Shown here: positions 11,661 to 22,200 of the stretch, piece by piece
Layout of the letters: each line of letters begins with the position of its first letter
How positions within the stretch are numbered: position 1 is the stretch's first letter
Assembly: GCF_963678635.1 (NCBI RefSeq)
Contig: NC_087064.1
Location: forward strand, 38,430,706 to 38,494,705
DNA length: 64,000 nucleotides
Reading direction: 5' to 3'
DNA from: Symsagittifera roscoffensis
Taxonomy: Eukaryota > Xenacoelomorpha > Acoela > Convolutidae
Notes under the pieces: generated by a model
Databases searched by the model: none
Seen by the model: only the letters and a program-made list of their open reading frames with translations
Told to the model about the DNA's origin: nothing
Position numbers and translations under genes: made by a program

Positions 11661-13340
11661 CTCCACGAACTGAACTCGTTTGTGCTAAAAATTGTACAAA
11701 AAGGACTATCTCACCGTCCAATTGTTGAAGAAGAAGACAATGACGACAATGCAATGGATATCAGAAACTGGGCGGACTGTCTAGAAAATCAAAAACTCCA
11801 CCGATGTAGCGAAAACCAGGCACTGTACGATCTTTTAGTAGATCAAAAAGAAAGTGCGCAATGTCCCCCATTGATGAAGATCAGCAGAAAGAGCTAACAG
11901 AGAGCATCATCAAGAGATTGGTACCTGCCTTTTGATGATCCCTTTGAAAAAAAAGTAAGGATCAGAATGATAGTTGTCCTGGTGCTAAAATATCAATAAT
12001 GCAAGTGAACATTAGATCTGTTTGGAAAGGTTTTGAAGATTGAGAGGTGCCAATATACTGTCTTGAGTCTCCTTCTCATGTTCTTTGTCTGTCTGACACA
12101 TGGCTTAAACTGGACGATGATCCCTCAATTTTTCTGGTAAAATGTTATGACGAATTTATGTCTAAAGCACGTGACTTCGTTGTGGAGGTGGGTTGATACA
12201 AACACTTGAAGGATATTCGACTGTAAAAGATCAATCTGTATCATTGGACGACGCAATATCTGCTAATTTGAATGTAAGAGGATTAAGCTTTAACTTAATC
12301 TTTATTTACAATAAGCCAAGAAACAACAACTTGCAGTTCCTTGAAGATTTGGATAACCTACTAGAAAGCTAATCATTAGAATCCATACCGCATGTTTTGT
12401 GTGGAGATTTGAATTGATGTATCAAAACAAAATCTCTAAAGGCATAATTACAATTATACAGTCGAATCGAACGGTTTTGAACTCTTATCAAAGAGGCCGA
12501 CGCGCGTAACTGATCACTCGGCTACATGTATTGACCATTTTGCCATCAAAAATTTAAATACTGCAGCTGCGACCATTTTAGAACATGAAAATTTTAGCGA
12601 TGACTGTCCAAAAACTGTTTGTTTCCCCCTTTAAAATCTATTGAACAGTCCATCTTGAATTTTTTAGAGATGTTTCTTTTGCAAAAGATCGAGAACAAAC
12701 TGAAAAATATCTTTTTCTGCTACAACACAAATTGAGCTAACTATTTGTACCGGACGATGCGAATGCATCCTTCAACGATTTTAGAAATATCTTCTTAGAA
12801 GCAGTCAACAAATTCGATGCAGTTGGGAAGTTGAACCAGGGCAATAAATTATCAAATTTTTTCAGTTATCGCATTTGAATTTTACGAACTAAAGGAAATC
12901 AGGCGCACAAAACCTGGATAAATGATTAAGTCAACGCAGAGAAAAGAACTAGGTTCAATTTATTGTCGTAAGTTGAAAAAGAGACTAAGATCAATTTAAA
13001 AATTGTTTCGGAGACTCAAAACAGACGTTTAAGTTATTAAATGATCCAAAGGTCAGCGTGTTCAAGTCTGAAAATTTAGTTGAGGTAACGTGCGCTGAGT
13101 TCGGCGCAATTCGTTCCAAGCAAGTGATAGTAGAAACTTCAAAGACTTTTTTACAACAGTTGTTATGATTATCACAAGAAATCTGAAAGCCTTGCATCAT
13201 TAATGAAGAATGCCTTGCATCATGTGATAGACAGATAAAAGTGATAGCAAGGCGTTTAGGAGTTTCAGTGTACACCCACAAACAAAATGATTACACTAGA
13301 GTTACAGTTAACCCTTCTAATGGTGCGGTTCAAATAAAGT
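11661..13340 (+). repeat. LINE tandem array, unit 3 (1680 bp, near-identical to unit 2)
   Basis: It has exactly the same length as unit 2 and only a handful of substitutions by eye, for example TACAAAAAGGAC for TACTAAAAGAAC at the start, CCCTTTG for CCCTTCG near 11941, and TGTGGAGG for TGGGGAGG near 12181. It carries the same stops and indels, so the duplication happened after the LINE had decayed. Confidence 0.88.
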
Positions 13341-15093
13341 CTCCACGAACTGAACTCGTTTGTGCTAAAAATTGTACAAAAAGAACTATCTCACCGTCCA
13401 TTTGTTGAAGAAAAAGACAATGGCGACAATGCACTGGATATCAGAAACTGGGCGGACTGTCTAAGAATCAAAAACTCCACCGATGTAGCGAAAACCAGGC
13501 ACAGTACGATCTTTTAGTAGATCAAAAAGAAAGTGCGCAATGTCCCCCATTGATGAAGATCAGCAGAAAGAGCTAACAGTGAGCATCATCAAAAGATTGG
13601 TACCTGCCTTTTGATGATCCCTTTGAAAAAAAGTAAGGATCAGAATGATAGTTGTCCTGGTGCTAAAATATCAATAATGCAAGTGAACATTAGATCTGTT
13701 TGGAAAGGTTTTGAAGATTGAGAGGTGCCAATATACTGTCTTGAGTCTCCTTCTCATGTTCTTTGTCTGTCTGACACACAGCTTAAACTGGACGATGATC
13801 CCTCAAATTTTCTGGTAAAAGGCTATAACGAATTTATGTCTAAAGCATGTGACTTCGTTGGGGAGGTGGGTTGATTTAAACACCTGAAGGATATTCGACT
13901 GTAAAAGATCATTCTGTATCATTGGACGACGCAATATCTGCTAATTTGAATGTAAGAGGGTTCAGCTTAAACTTAACCCTCATTTACAATAAACCAAGAA
14001 ACAACAACTAGCAGTTCATTGAATGTTTAGTTAACATATTAGAAACCTATTTGAAAGAATCGATACCGCTTGTTTTGTGTGGAGATTTCAACGATGATAT
14101 ATCAAAACAAAATCTCTTAACACATAATTACATTTATACAGTCGAATCGAACGATTTTAAACTCTTATCAAAGGGGCCGACGCGCGTAACTTATCACTCG
14201 GCTACATGTATTGACCATTTTGCCATCAAACATTTGAATACTGCAGCTGCGACAATTTTAAAACATGAAAATTTTAGCGATGACTGTCCAAAAACTGTTT
14301 GTTTCCCCCTTAAAAATCTACTGAACAGTCCATCTTGAATTTTTTAGAGATGGTTTTTTTTGCAAAAGATCGAGAACAAACTGAAAAATATCTTTTTCTG
14401 CTACAACACAAACTGAGCTAACTAGTTGTACCGGACGATGCGAGTGCATCCTTCAACGATTTAAAAAATATCTTCTTAGAAGCAGTCAACAAATTTGGTG
14501 CAGTTAGGAAGTTGAATCAGGGCAATAAATTATCAATTTTTTTCATTAATCGCATTTGAATTTTACGAAATAAAAGACATCAGGTGCACAAAATCTGGAT
14601 AAATGATTAAGCGAACGCAGTAAAAATCACTAGGTTCAAATTGTTGCGTTGCAAAGTTGAAAAAGAGATAAAGATAGCTAAGAAAAAATTTTATCTAAAT
14701 ATAATTAGAAATTGTTTCGGAGACTCAAAACAGACATTTAAGTTTTTAAATGATCCAAATGGTAGCTCGATTAAGTATTAATTTTTTCCTGCGATAACGT
14801 GATCTGCGTCCGGCAAATTTGTTTCGAAGCAAGAGATACTAGAAACTTTAAATGACTTTTTTAGAACTGTTACTTTTCCGTTTTGTCGGAGTAAAGTTTC
14901 CGTTATAGAAATCTCAAATAACATAGCTAATTTACCAAACAAAACTTCATCTGGTGATGATATCATCGGCAAGATTTTAATTAAGTTCTCGAACATTTAC
15001 ATTGCACCAGTTATCAGTGTTAATAAACCTGTTTTTTTTTACGCAAGAAATATTTTTGGGTCAAAGGCCGACTTAAATAATTATCATCCGATA
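13341..15093 (+). repeat. LINE tandem array, unit 4, running on into linker and RT start
   Basis: The best-preserved endonuclease is here. An open frame at 14051-14338 contains VLCGDFNDDISKQ, with the Asp-Phe-Asn motif of the EEP endonuclease fold, and ATCIDHFAIK, the region of the C-terminal Asp-His active-site pair. Unlike units 2 and 3 it does not return to the ORF1 tail. It continues through the linker (about 14,640-15,000) into GSKADLNNYHPIS (ending 15,093), the conserved start of LINE reverse transcriptase. It is therefore the only unit attached to the rest of ORF2. Confidence 0.8.
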
Positions 15094-15364
15094 TCTATAT
15101 CTATACTATATTTAAATGCGAGTGACAGCTATCTCCCATGTTTAAGCATAATAATTTTGCATGTTTAACGAAAGATTTTTTTCATGTTTAAGCTATATCT
15201 TACCTTGCAATGCTGAAGATAATTTTTCAATTAGTTTTCCGCAAGGTCATTAATTTCTCAGTATTTTTTTTTCAAGGCAAAATTAAGTCAGTCTGTCTGT
15301 CTGTGTACCTGCTTCTTTAATTAAATTGATCATATCTGTCTCCCGTCGCCTAATTTTTTAACTT

Positions 15365-15425
15365 TCATCTAATATCTATTATTATATATATAAATGCGGG
15401 CTTCACTATCTCGCCGTGTTTGAGC
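15365..15425 (+). repeat. Second copy of the Helitron 5'-terminal sequence
   Basis: ATATCTATTATTATATATAT, then AAATGCGGGCTTCACTATCT, closely echoes the element's own left end (AAATGCGAGTGACAGCTATCT at 15,112-15,132). It may mark a nested or fused second Helitron left end inside the first. Between the two lies a block with GTCTGTCTGTCTGTG. Confidence 0.5.
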
Positions 15426-15499
15426 TTTTTCAACGTATTATTTGTTTAAATTCAGTGATTATTTCATCAAGTTTGAAATTAGCAACCGAATAGTGGGAT

Positions 15500-17060
15500 A
15501 ATGCCAGAGTTTTCCCAGGTTTTGCGATTCTGCCCTCCATATATAACCAAATCGTTTTAGTTAACGAGATAGGCAATTTTCGAGAGTTTTCAAAAATTTC
15601 TAGAAACTTTAATAAAGAAAAGTTTCTCAATTATTGAAATTATCACTCTGTAGTTGGGTGCTGTCAGGGTACTCTCAGGGGTTGCGAATCTTGCCTCCAG
15701 TTCTCACTTCTCAAATCCTTCTAGTTTTCGAGATATGACATTCTTATGATTTTTTCAAAAAGTTTTCAAAAACTTGGATTTTGAAAATTTCGAAAACGAT
15801 GAAGATCTCAATCCTGTTGTTGGATACTCTGAGGCTACTCTCAAGTGTTGCGAATCTTGACTCTGATTATGGCTGCTCAAATCCTTGTAGTTGTCGAGAT
15901 ATGACGTTTCTTTTTTGGGTTTTTTTTTTCAAAATTTTTCAGAAAAATTAGATATAAAAAATTTCACAACTTGAAAATACCATCTCTGTAGTGAAACTCT
16001 GTCAGGGTACTCTCAGGAGTTGTGATTTTGCCCCGGAATATGATTGCTCAAGTCTTTGTAATCTTCGAGATATGACGTTTTTTATTATTTTTTCCGAAAT
16101 TTTCAAAAAAACCTGCGTTTTTTTATTATTTTCCGAAATTTTCAAAAAAACCGAAATGTTAAAAAATTCCAAGAGTTTCAATTCTCAATCCTGTTTTAAA
16201 ATCTGTAATGGTACTCTCAGGGAGGGTTGCGAATCTTGCCTCTGAATATGGGTGCTCAATTTTTTTTGTAGTTTTCGAGATATGACGTTTTTTAGGTTTT
16301 TTTTTTCAAACTTTTGAGACAACCTAAGTATAAAAAATTTCACAAAACTTGAAATTTTCATCTCTGTTGCGAGACTCTGTCAGGGTACTCTCAGGAGTTG
16401 CGAGTTTTGCCTCACAACTTGACTGCTCAAATGCTTGTAGTTTTCCAGATATGACGTTTTTTGTGATTTTTTCAAAAACATTTCATGAAAATTAAATTAA
16501 TTTTTTGTCAAAGTTTGAGTTTCCTAACCTATAGTTGGGGGGCTGTCAGAGTTATCTCAGGGGTTGCAAATTTTGGCCTCCAATTAAGAGTTTCCAAATC
16601 ATTTTTGCTTAAGAGATACGACGATTTTTGTGATTTTTTTGGAAATTTTCAGAAAACTCAAATCACAAAATAATTCGTTAAAGTGAAACTCCCAACCCTG
16701 TAGTTGTATACTTTTAAAGATTGCGAATATTGCCATCAAAAAAGACTGCTCAAACTTAAGTAGTTTTCGAGATGTGAATAACTTTTTTTGTAGAAAACTG
16801 AAGGGGGAGTTTCTCAGAATTTGAATTTCCCACTATTGTAGTTGGGTACTGTTAGAGTACTCTCATGAGTTGCAAATCTTGCGTCCAAATGCGACTGCTC
16901 AATTGCTTTCAGTTTCCGAGATGTGACGTTTTTTAGTTCATTTTAAATTTTTCGAAGATATTATATAAAACTTACCACATTTTTATGGTTCTTCAAAGTT
17001 TGTATAAAAAACTTCAGTAAAAAAAAAACTTTGCAAAATTTGTAAATACGAACCCTGTAA
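15500..17060 (+). repeat. Minisatellite inside the Helitron, about nine units of 160-205 bp
   Basis: Each unit contains GTACTCTCAGGGGTTGCGAA, then CTTGCCTCC, then a TGCTCAAATC-like block, then TAGTTTTCGAGATATGACGT and a T-rich stretch. Copies are recognisable near 15,505, 15,668, 15,833, 16,003, 16,207, 16,380, 16,542, 16,710 and 16,856. They are considerably diverged. Internal tandem repeats of this size are common in non-autonomous Helitrons. No ORF here is credible. Confidence 0.8.
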
Positions 17061-17142
17061 TAAAGTGCTGTCAGCTTACACTAAAATAATAGTTTTTTGA
17101 GTTGTTGAAAATTCGAAGCACCGGTGGTGCGTTACACGCTAG

Positions 17143-18380
17143 TCTCTTTTAATTTTTCAAGTAAAATTTGCGAACGCTCAACAGGGTATACAACAGGGTA
17201 TATAAATTCTTCGAAAGGTTGAGTCTTTTTACTTGAAACAATTCGGGTTTCATTCAGAGCAGCACTATTTAAGCTCCTTTCGAAGTAATTGAAAAGCTGA
17301 GGCTTCAGAAAAATTCTGGAAAATTCAGTTTTTTTCTCGATTTCAAAAAAAGCGTTTGATACCATAGTTCATCAAATTCTGCTTTAAAAACTAGCTTCTT
17401 ACGGAGTACGTGGATTTGCTCTCGAATGGTTTAAGAGCCATTTGAGTAAGCGTAAACAAAATGTTGAAATAGCCAATATTACTTCTTCGGGGCGAACTGT
17501 TTCTTGTGGAGTACCACTAGGATCCATTTAAGGACCTCTGTTATTTTTGATTTAGCCTGCAAAAATATTTTAGAAAATGCACAGGTGTTTCGTTTTCCAG
17601 ACGATACGAGTATCAGCTCATTGGGCCCTCGTTTTTCTAGTATTGACACTGATCTTGATAACTGGGTATCTGCAAATAAACTAGCCTTAAATATCGATAA
17701 AACCGTTCAGCTTACTTTAGGGTGCAAAGCGTCTCGGACTTCTAAAATGAGCTCAACTGCAAATATTTAGGGTTTTTTTACTCAAAATTTTCACTCCAAA
17801 TACAAATCCAACATGTTTCCTAAAAGCTGGCTAGCTAATGTGGCATTGTATGTAGACTGCGGCCTTTTTTTCGCGAGATCAGTTGATCAGTTATTACAAA
17901 TCGGATATCAAACTCATTTTGCAATACGTAATTCTTGTTTATGGTTGTTGCAGCTATACAGCTCCTCACCAAATTTTCATATTTCAAAAAAAAAGTTTGA
18001 AATTCATTTTTTTCCGTAAACAAAGAGATTTTTCGCTCGACATGGAATACTCTGTTTATGATCTCTTGAAGTTTGTTCTAAGATCTATCAATAATTTTCA
18101 TTCTAAATGCTATATTAATGATTTGTTAGTTTGAAAGTCCAAAATTTGCAACCCGTAGGGCCGATAAACCACTTTTAAGGCAATCATTTTGTCGCACGAA
18201 GCTGGAAAATTTTTCATTTGTTATGGGGCATGGAAGCTTTACATTGCCCTACAATCAAATGGACTACTACCTAATAAAATTGGAAATTTAACAAGAAATG
18301 GAATTATAGATTTAGCTCATGTTTTCAGAGATGGATACTTTTTGAAAAATAGTGAATTGAATAATTTTATCTTTTCCTAA
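17143..18380 (+). pseudogene. LINE (CR1/Jockey-like) reverse transcriptase and C-terminus, broken
   Basis: This resumes LINE ORF2 after the Helitron. Visible in order: SKICER and YKFFERL (17,160-17,225), QFGFHSEQH (about 17,240), FFLDFKKAFDTI with the first catalytic Asp (about 17,325-17,365, in a run of A with a one-base frameshift), GFALEWFKSHLSKRKQ (about 17,413-17,458), SCGVPLGSI (about 17,500-17,530), the region of the second Asp pair decayed to RFPDDTS (17,590-17,610), and a thumb segment LDNWVSANKLALNIDKT. The C-terminal part follows (IFQKKSLKFIFFRKQRD near 17,970-18,030, and NGLLPNKIGN near 18,258), ending at TAA 18,378-18,380. Multiple stops and frameshifts rule out activity. Confidence 0.85.
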
Positions 18381-18453
18381 GGATCCATGGCTTAGTGGCT
18401 AACACATAGGACTTGAACCCCTGGGGTACGGGTTCGGTTCCCGACTGGAACCC
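18381..18453 (+). pseudogene. tRNA-like sequence (tRNA pseudogene or SINE head)
   Basis: The acceptor arms GGATCCA and TGGAACC pair at six of seven positions. TGGCTTAGTGG fits the pol III A box and GGTTCGGTTCC fits the B box. The anticodon stem-loop would be TAGGA-CTTGAAC-CCCTG (putative anticodon TGA), which pairs imperfectly. The D stem is degenerate and the long variable arm expected of a serine tRNA is missing. So it is tRNA-derived but probably not a working tRNA. It starts at the base after the LINE stop codon. Confidence 0.5.
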
Positions 18454-18649
18454 TTGATAAATAATGATTGGATAAAGATTGTTGTACAGAGGAAAGGGAA
18501 AAAATCAGAGCTATAAGCAGGGTAATCAGGGTAGTAGGGAAAGAAACAAAGGAAGAGGGTAAAGCAAGGTAGGAGGTGGGGATTGAAATGATCGTTAAAA
18601 AAAGAGAATTTTTTGCTTGATTTTCAATGCTCTAAAGTTTCACACTCAC

Positions 18650-18720
18650 AGTTCTTTAGTCTAGTGGTAAAATGCTCGATTGGAGTTCCGGAAAAGGGGC
18701 TTCGAATCCCAGTCGGACTT
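18650..18720 (+). pseudogene. Second tRNA-like sequence
   Basis: TTTAGTCTAGTGG fits an A box and GGCTTCGAATCCC a B box, at normal spacing. The ends AGTTC and GGACT pair, but the inner part of the acceptor stem does not. The anticodon loop would be TTGGAGT. It is 270 bp downstream of the first tRNA-like sequence on the same strand and is not a copy of it. A degenerate tRNA or a tRNA-derived SINE head are both possible. Confidence 0.45.
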
Positions 18721-19232
18721 TTTTGTTTAATTATTTATAAATTACTAGTATAATAATTATAATGGTTATCATTAATAACTAATTTGGAAACAAATATTCT
18801 CGGCTGATATCGTTATTTACCCTTTTCAAGTCGCTATATCTCTCGCTGTATTTTGATTATTTAGTTATATCAGTTTATTTGAGTTGAATTAACTTATTCT
18901 TGTTCTTCTGCTTCTAGCCCCCTGATCGATATGTAAGAGAATTATCGCTGTAGTGGGAACCACCTTAGCTTTATCAGTTGTATTTTACTGATAATTTTAG
19001 GATATCTTTCTTTTTCTGATCTCTCTCCTTAAAAACTGAAGACAGCTGGCTAGTTGAAAAGTTCAAAGAAAAGTTAGGTAACTCAAGTTAAATTTAATTT
19101 GCAACGAAATCGGTTGTTGTATAATTCTGTGCTACTTTCACTGCAACCTGTTGCTGTAAATAATAGTTTCTTCAAAAAAAGGATTTAGCCAATGTTACTG
19201 GAATAGATTTCACCCATGTTCCTTTCGCTTAG

Positions 19233-22200
19233 GGTATTCTTGAGCTGAAAGCGACTAGTGAAATAGACAATGCATCTGATGCCAGTATTCAGTATTTCCT
19301 GGACAGGTTCTACATGATGAGGATATCCATTCGAATGTTGCTCCTCCAGCACAGTAGGGAACCAAGAGTTGTTGTTTATAGCCATCCATTATTGCAATGC
19401 GGTGAACTGTTTGTGTAAATTGCCTTTGTTTCAGTTTTCATCAGCGAACAAGAAGAAGGTGATGGTTACTATCATTGCGGTTCTTATCTAATCTTATATT
19501 TTATCTTTTTTTGAATGAATAAAAAGTTTTCAAGCTCATTTAAAATTCAAGACCCTGAAACAAACTTTTTTCCAGCGCATTTTAAATCCAAGGCCCTGTT
19601 AAGCCAAACGTTTTTGCATGAAAATATGCCTCAAATCTCAGAGCCTCTTTCAATTTTAACCGGTCAGTTGATAAACCGCTGAGCCGATAAGCTTTAAATA
19701 GTTGATGACGAAGGGTTGTCAATATCAGTGACCTTGAACAATTTAATGCGTGGAACAATTAAGCGTGGAAATCAGTTTTAAACTGAAATCCGACGTCGAA
19801 ATGAGCTTTTTTTAGGTACATAGAGTTCGTTCAGATTCGTTAACCGAAAATGATATAACCAATTTGTTATTATAGTTTTCATCAAATTTTTTGGACATAG
19901 TCAAAAGTGTCATCAATGTAGAGAGCTGTGAAAAGTTCGGACTGACAAAAATTAATTAAAAAGAACAATAGTTCCATTTTTACAGATTTTTGCTTGAAAT
20001 TTTGTATTTTCAGACAACGCGGAGGCACAACTTTGGTCTGAAAAATTAGTTTTTGCGTGCAAACTTTTCCAAGTTACGTTAAATGCACTTTTTAACTAAT
20101 TATGTCTGTCCGAATTTTTTGCTACTACTAATAATTCTGACCTTTAAGCAGGAACATGGCGTTGAAATATAGTTGAAAAAAGTTGGAACATACAAAGTTA
20201 ATCATTTCAGGCAATTATCTCAAGGTCGCCTAAAAATTGAAATTTGCTGAAAAAAAATGCTCAAAAATGGCAGCTTGCTCTTTCTGTCCGCTCCAACTTC
20301 TTTTAATTTATTATACAGTGCTGATTTAAATTATCGGACAAAAGGCATAAAAATTATAAATTCTCCAGTTGGGTTGATTTTAGACAAAAAGCGATGAAGA
20401 CAACGTTTGCTCAGTTTTTTAGCAGAATTAATATGGTTTAATTTGTTTTTGCGAAATTCAGGCTCAAATTTTTACCGCAAAAATGGATTTTTAATTAAAA
20501 ATTACGCTGCAACTACCGGGGCAATTACTGACAAAGTTATATTAAAAAGAGCCTCCTTAATCGCCAGACTAGTAAGTAAGATCAAATTCATGCTATAATG
20601 CATAAAATCATTTCACTGTTTTTGCTTTTGCTCCCTCCCATGAGCAAATCAAAAACATCATTTGCGCCGCTAAGCTCAGGATATGAGTTTAGCTGCGTAT
20701 ATTTTTTGAATAAGGGTCAACTGCACCAAAGAAATGTCACTCCTTGGAAAAGTGCCCGGGTATTTAAAAAAGAAGTGGTTTTACATATTTTGAGACTTGC
20801 AAACAAGCAACGGAATCCGAATTCCCTCGCAAAAATATGCAAAATTAAATCGATTTTTCTGAACTTGGCGCTTTTTTTTTGACGGAGTTATTCGTTTTCA
20901 CCTAAAATGGTTTATTACTTACTGCCGAGCGCAAAAAAATATGGTGTATAAACCAGGTACCATATGAACCCGCCGAAAATACGTATAGTACATTATTTTT
21001 TCATAGAATTATTAAGATAAATGACAATTAATCAAATAATTTATCAAAACTTATCGCGGTTATCTTTTGAAACGCACTTATAAATTACATGTGAACGGCG
21101 TTAGCTCTGTTAAAGTTATTACTTGCTGGGGAAGCGCTTAGATTTAAATATAACTGTGGGCTGTCAAAACTGGATACAGGAAAAAAGTACCAAAGAGTGT
21201 AGCTTTGTGCCGCTACAAGGTCAAATTTTTCAAAGTTTTTATAGGATAAAATTGCGTGTAATATATGATATCATTTGATGTACTGGCTGAGCGGATGAGC
21301 AGAACCCGCCCAACATGGTCTGAAGAAAGAAAAATGTACTGGGTCAATTTGTGCGACTTTTTTTTTCTATGCACAGCTGCGACAGAGGTTCATGCAAATT
21401 GGTGTTGACAGGAAGTGGCTTTGCAAACATTGACTCCGGACATCCTCGCTTTGTTGGGCTGATAGATCCAGAGTGCAATATTTCACATGTTATTGAAGGT
21501 TAAAACATGTCGATTACATTTAAAACCATTTTAGGAAGAATTTTTTCGAGCGATACTTATCATGACGTTCCGTTTGGATTATATATTTTTTGTTAAGTTG
21601 CAGCCTCTAAGAATGTACAGAAGCCTGACACACTTAAAGAAACACATGTTTTTTACACTTGCGAGTGCAAGTGTCTTGCAATCGGGAACAAACAAATTTT
21701 CTTACAAATCTTGCTTGGTTTTCTTAATTGCTTTATTATTGGACCTCAACAAATTACAGGTTCGTTCTCACTTGGCCTAGGGTTAATACCGATGTCCTCG
21801 CAGCCTAAAAATTGAATTTTTGGACTTTCGTTTGTCGGCTCAAGTTTTGTCGGCTAAGTTGACACAGCACGGTTTTGCTTGTGCTGTAAGCAACTTTCAT
21901 TGCAAATGCAATTGCAAGTGTCGTTCAATCTAATTTCAGCGGGAAGGGGGACTTGATGAAAGGTTGAAAAAATTCATAAAATCTTTTTCGGCTCAACCTG
22001 TGTATACTCTAAGATTTCGGCTTATTTTCCTCTTCGTAACTTTTGTTCCGCTGCTGTTTAAGTGTTCAAATGTCTGGCATGTTTGCCTATAATGCAGTTC
22101 TATCGAGACATACGAAAATTTAAATTTTGGTAGACCTATTTTTTCGCCTTAATATATATTTTTTTTTATTGTGTTGTATCACAAGTGGTGCGAAGCTCCG

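Larger units (their letters stand above)
15094..17142 (+). mobile_element. Non-autonomous Helitron nested in the LINE RT
   Basis: The left end begins TCTATATCTATACTATATTT directly after an A. The right end has a 5-bp stem, GCACC-GGT-GGTGC (17118-17130), eight further bases, then CTAG followed by T. A 5' TC, a 3' hairpin close to CTRR, insertion between A and T and no target duplication are the defining marks of Helitrons. Removing 15,094-17,142 rejoins the LINE frame as NNYHPIS-LLIF-SKICER apart from one base, matching the usual PISLL...SKI.E of LINE RTs. An alternative start six bases later (15,100) is possible because of the ATATCT repeat. No Rep/helicase gene is present. Confidence 0.8.

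Noticed and set aside
11311-13281. Two identical minus-strand 96-residue frames in LINE units 2 and 3
   Set aside because: Their repetition comes from the tandem duplication. They are antisense to LINE linker sequence and have no domain.
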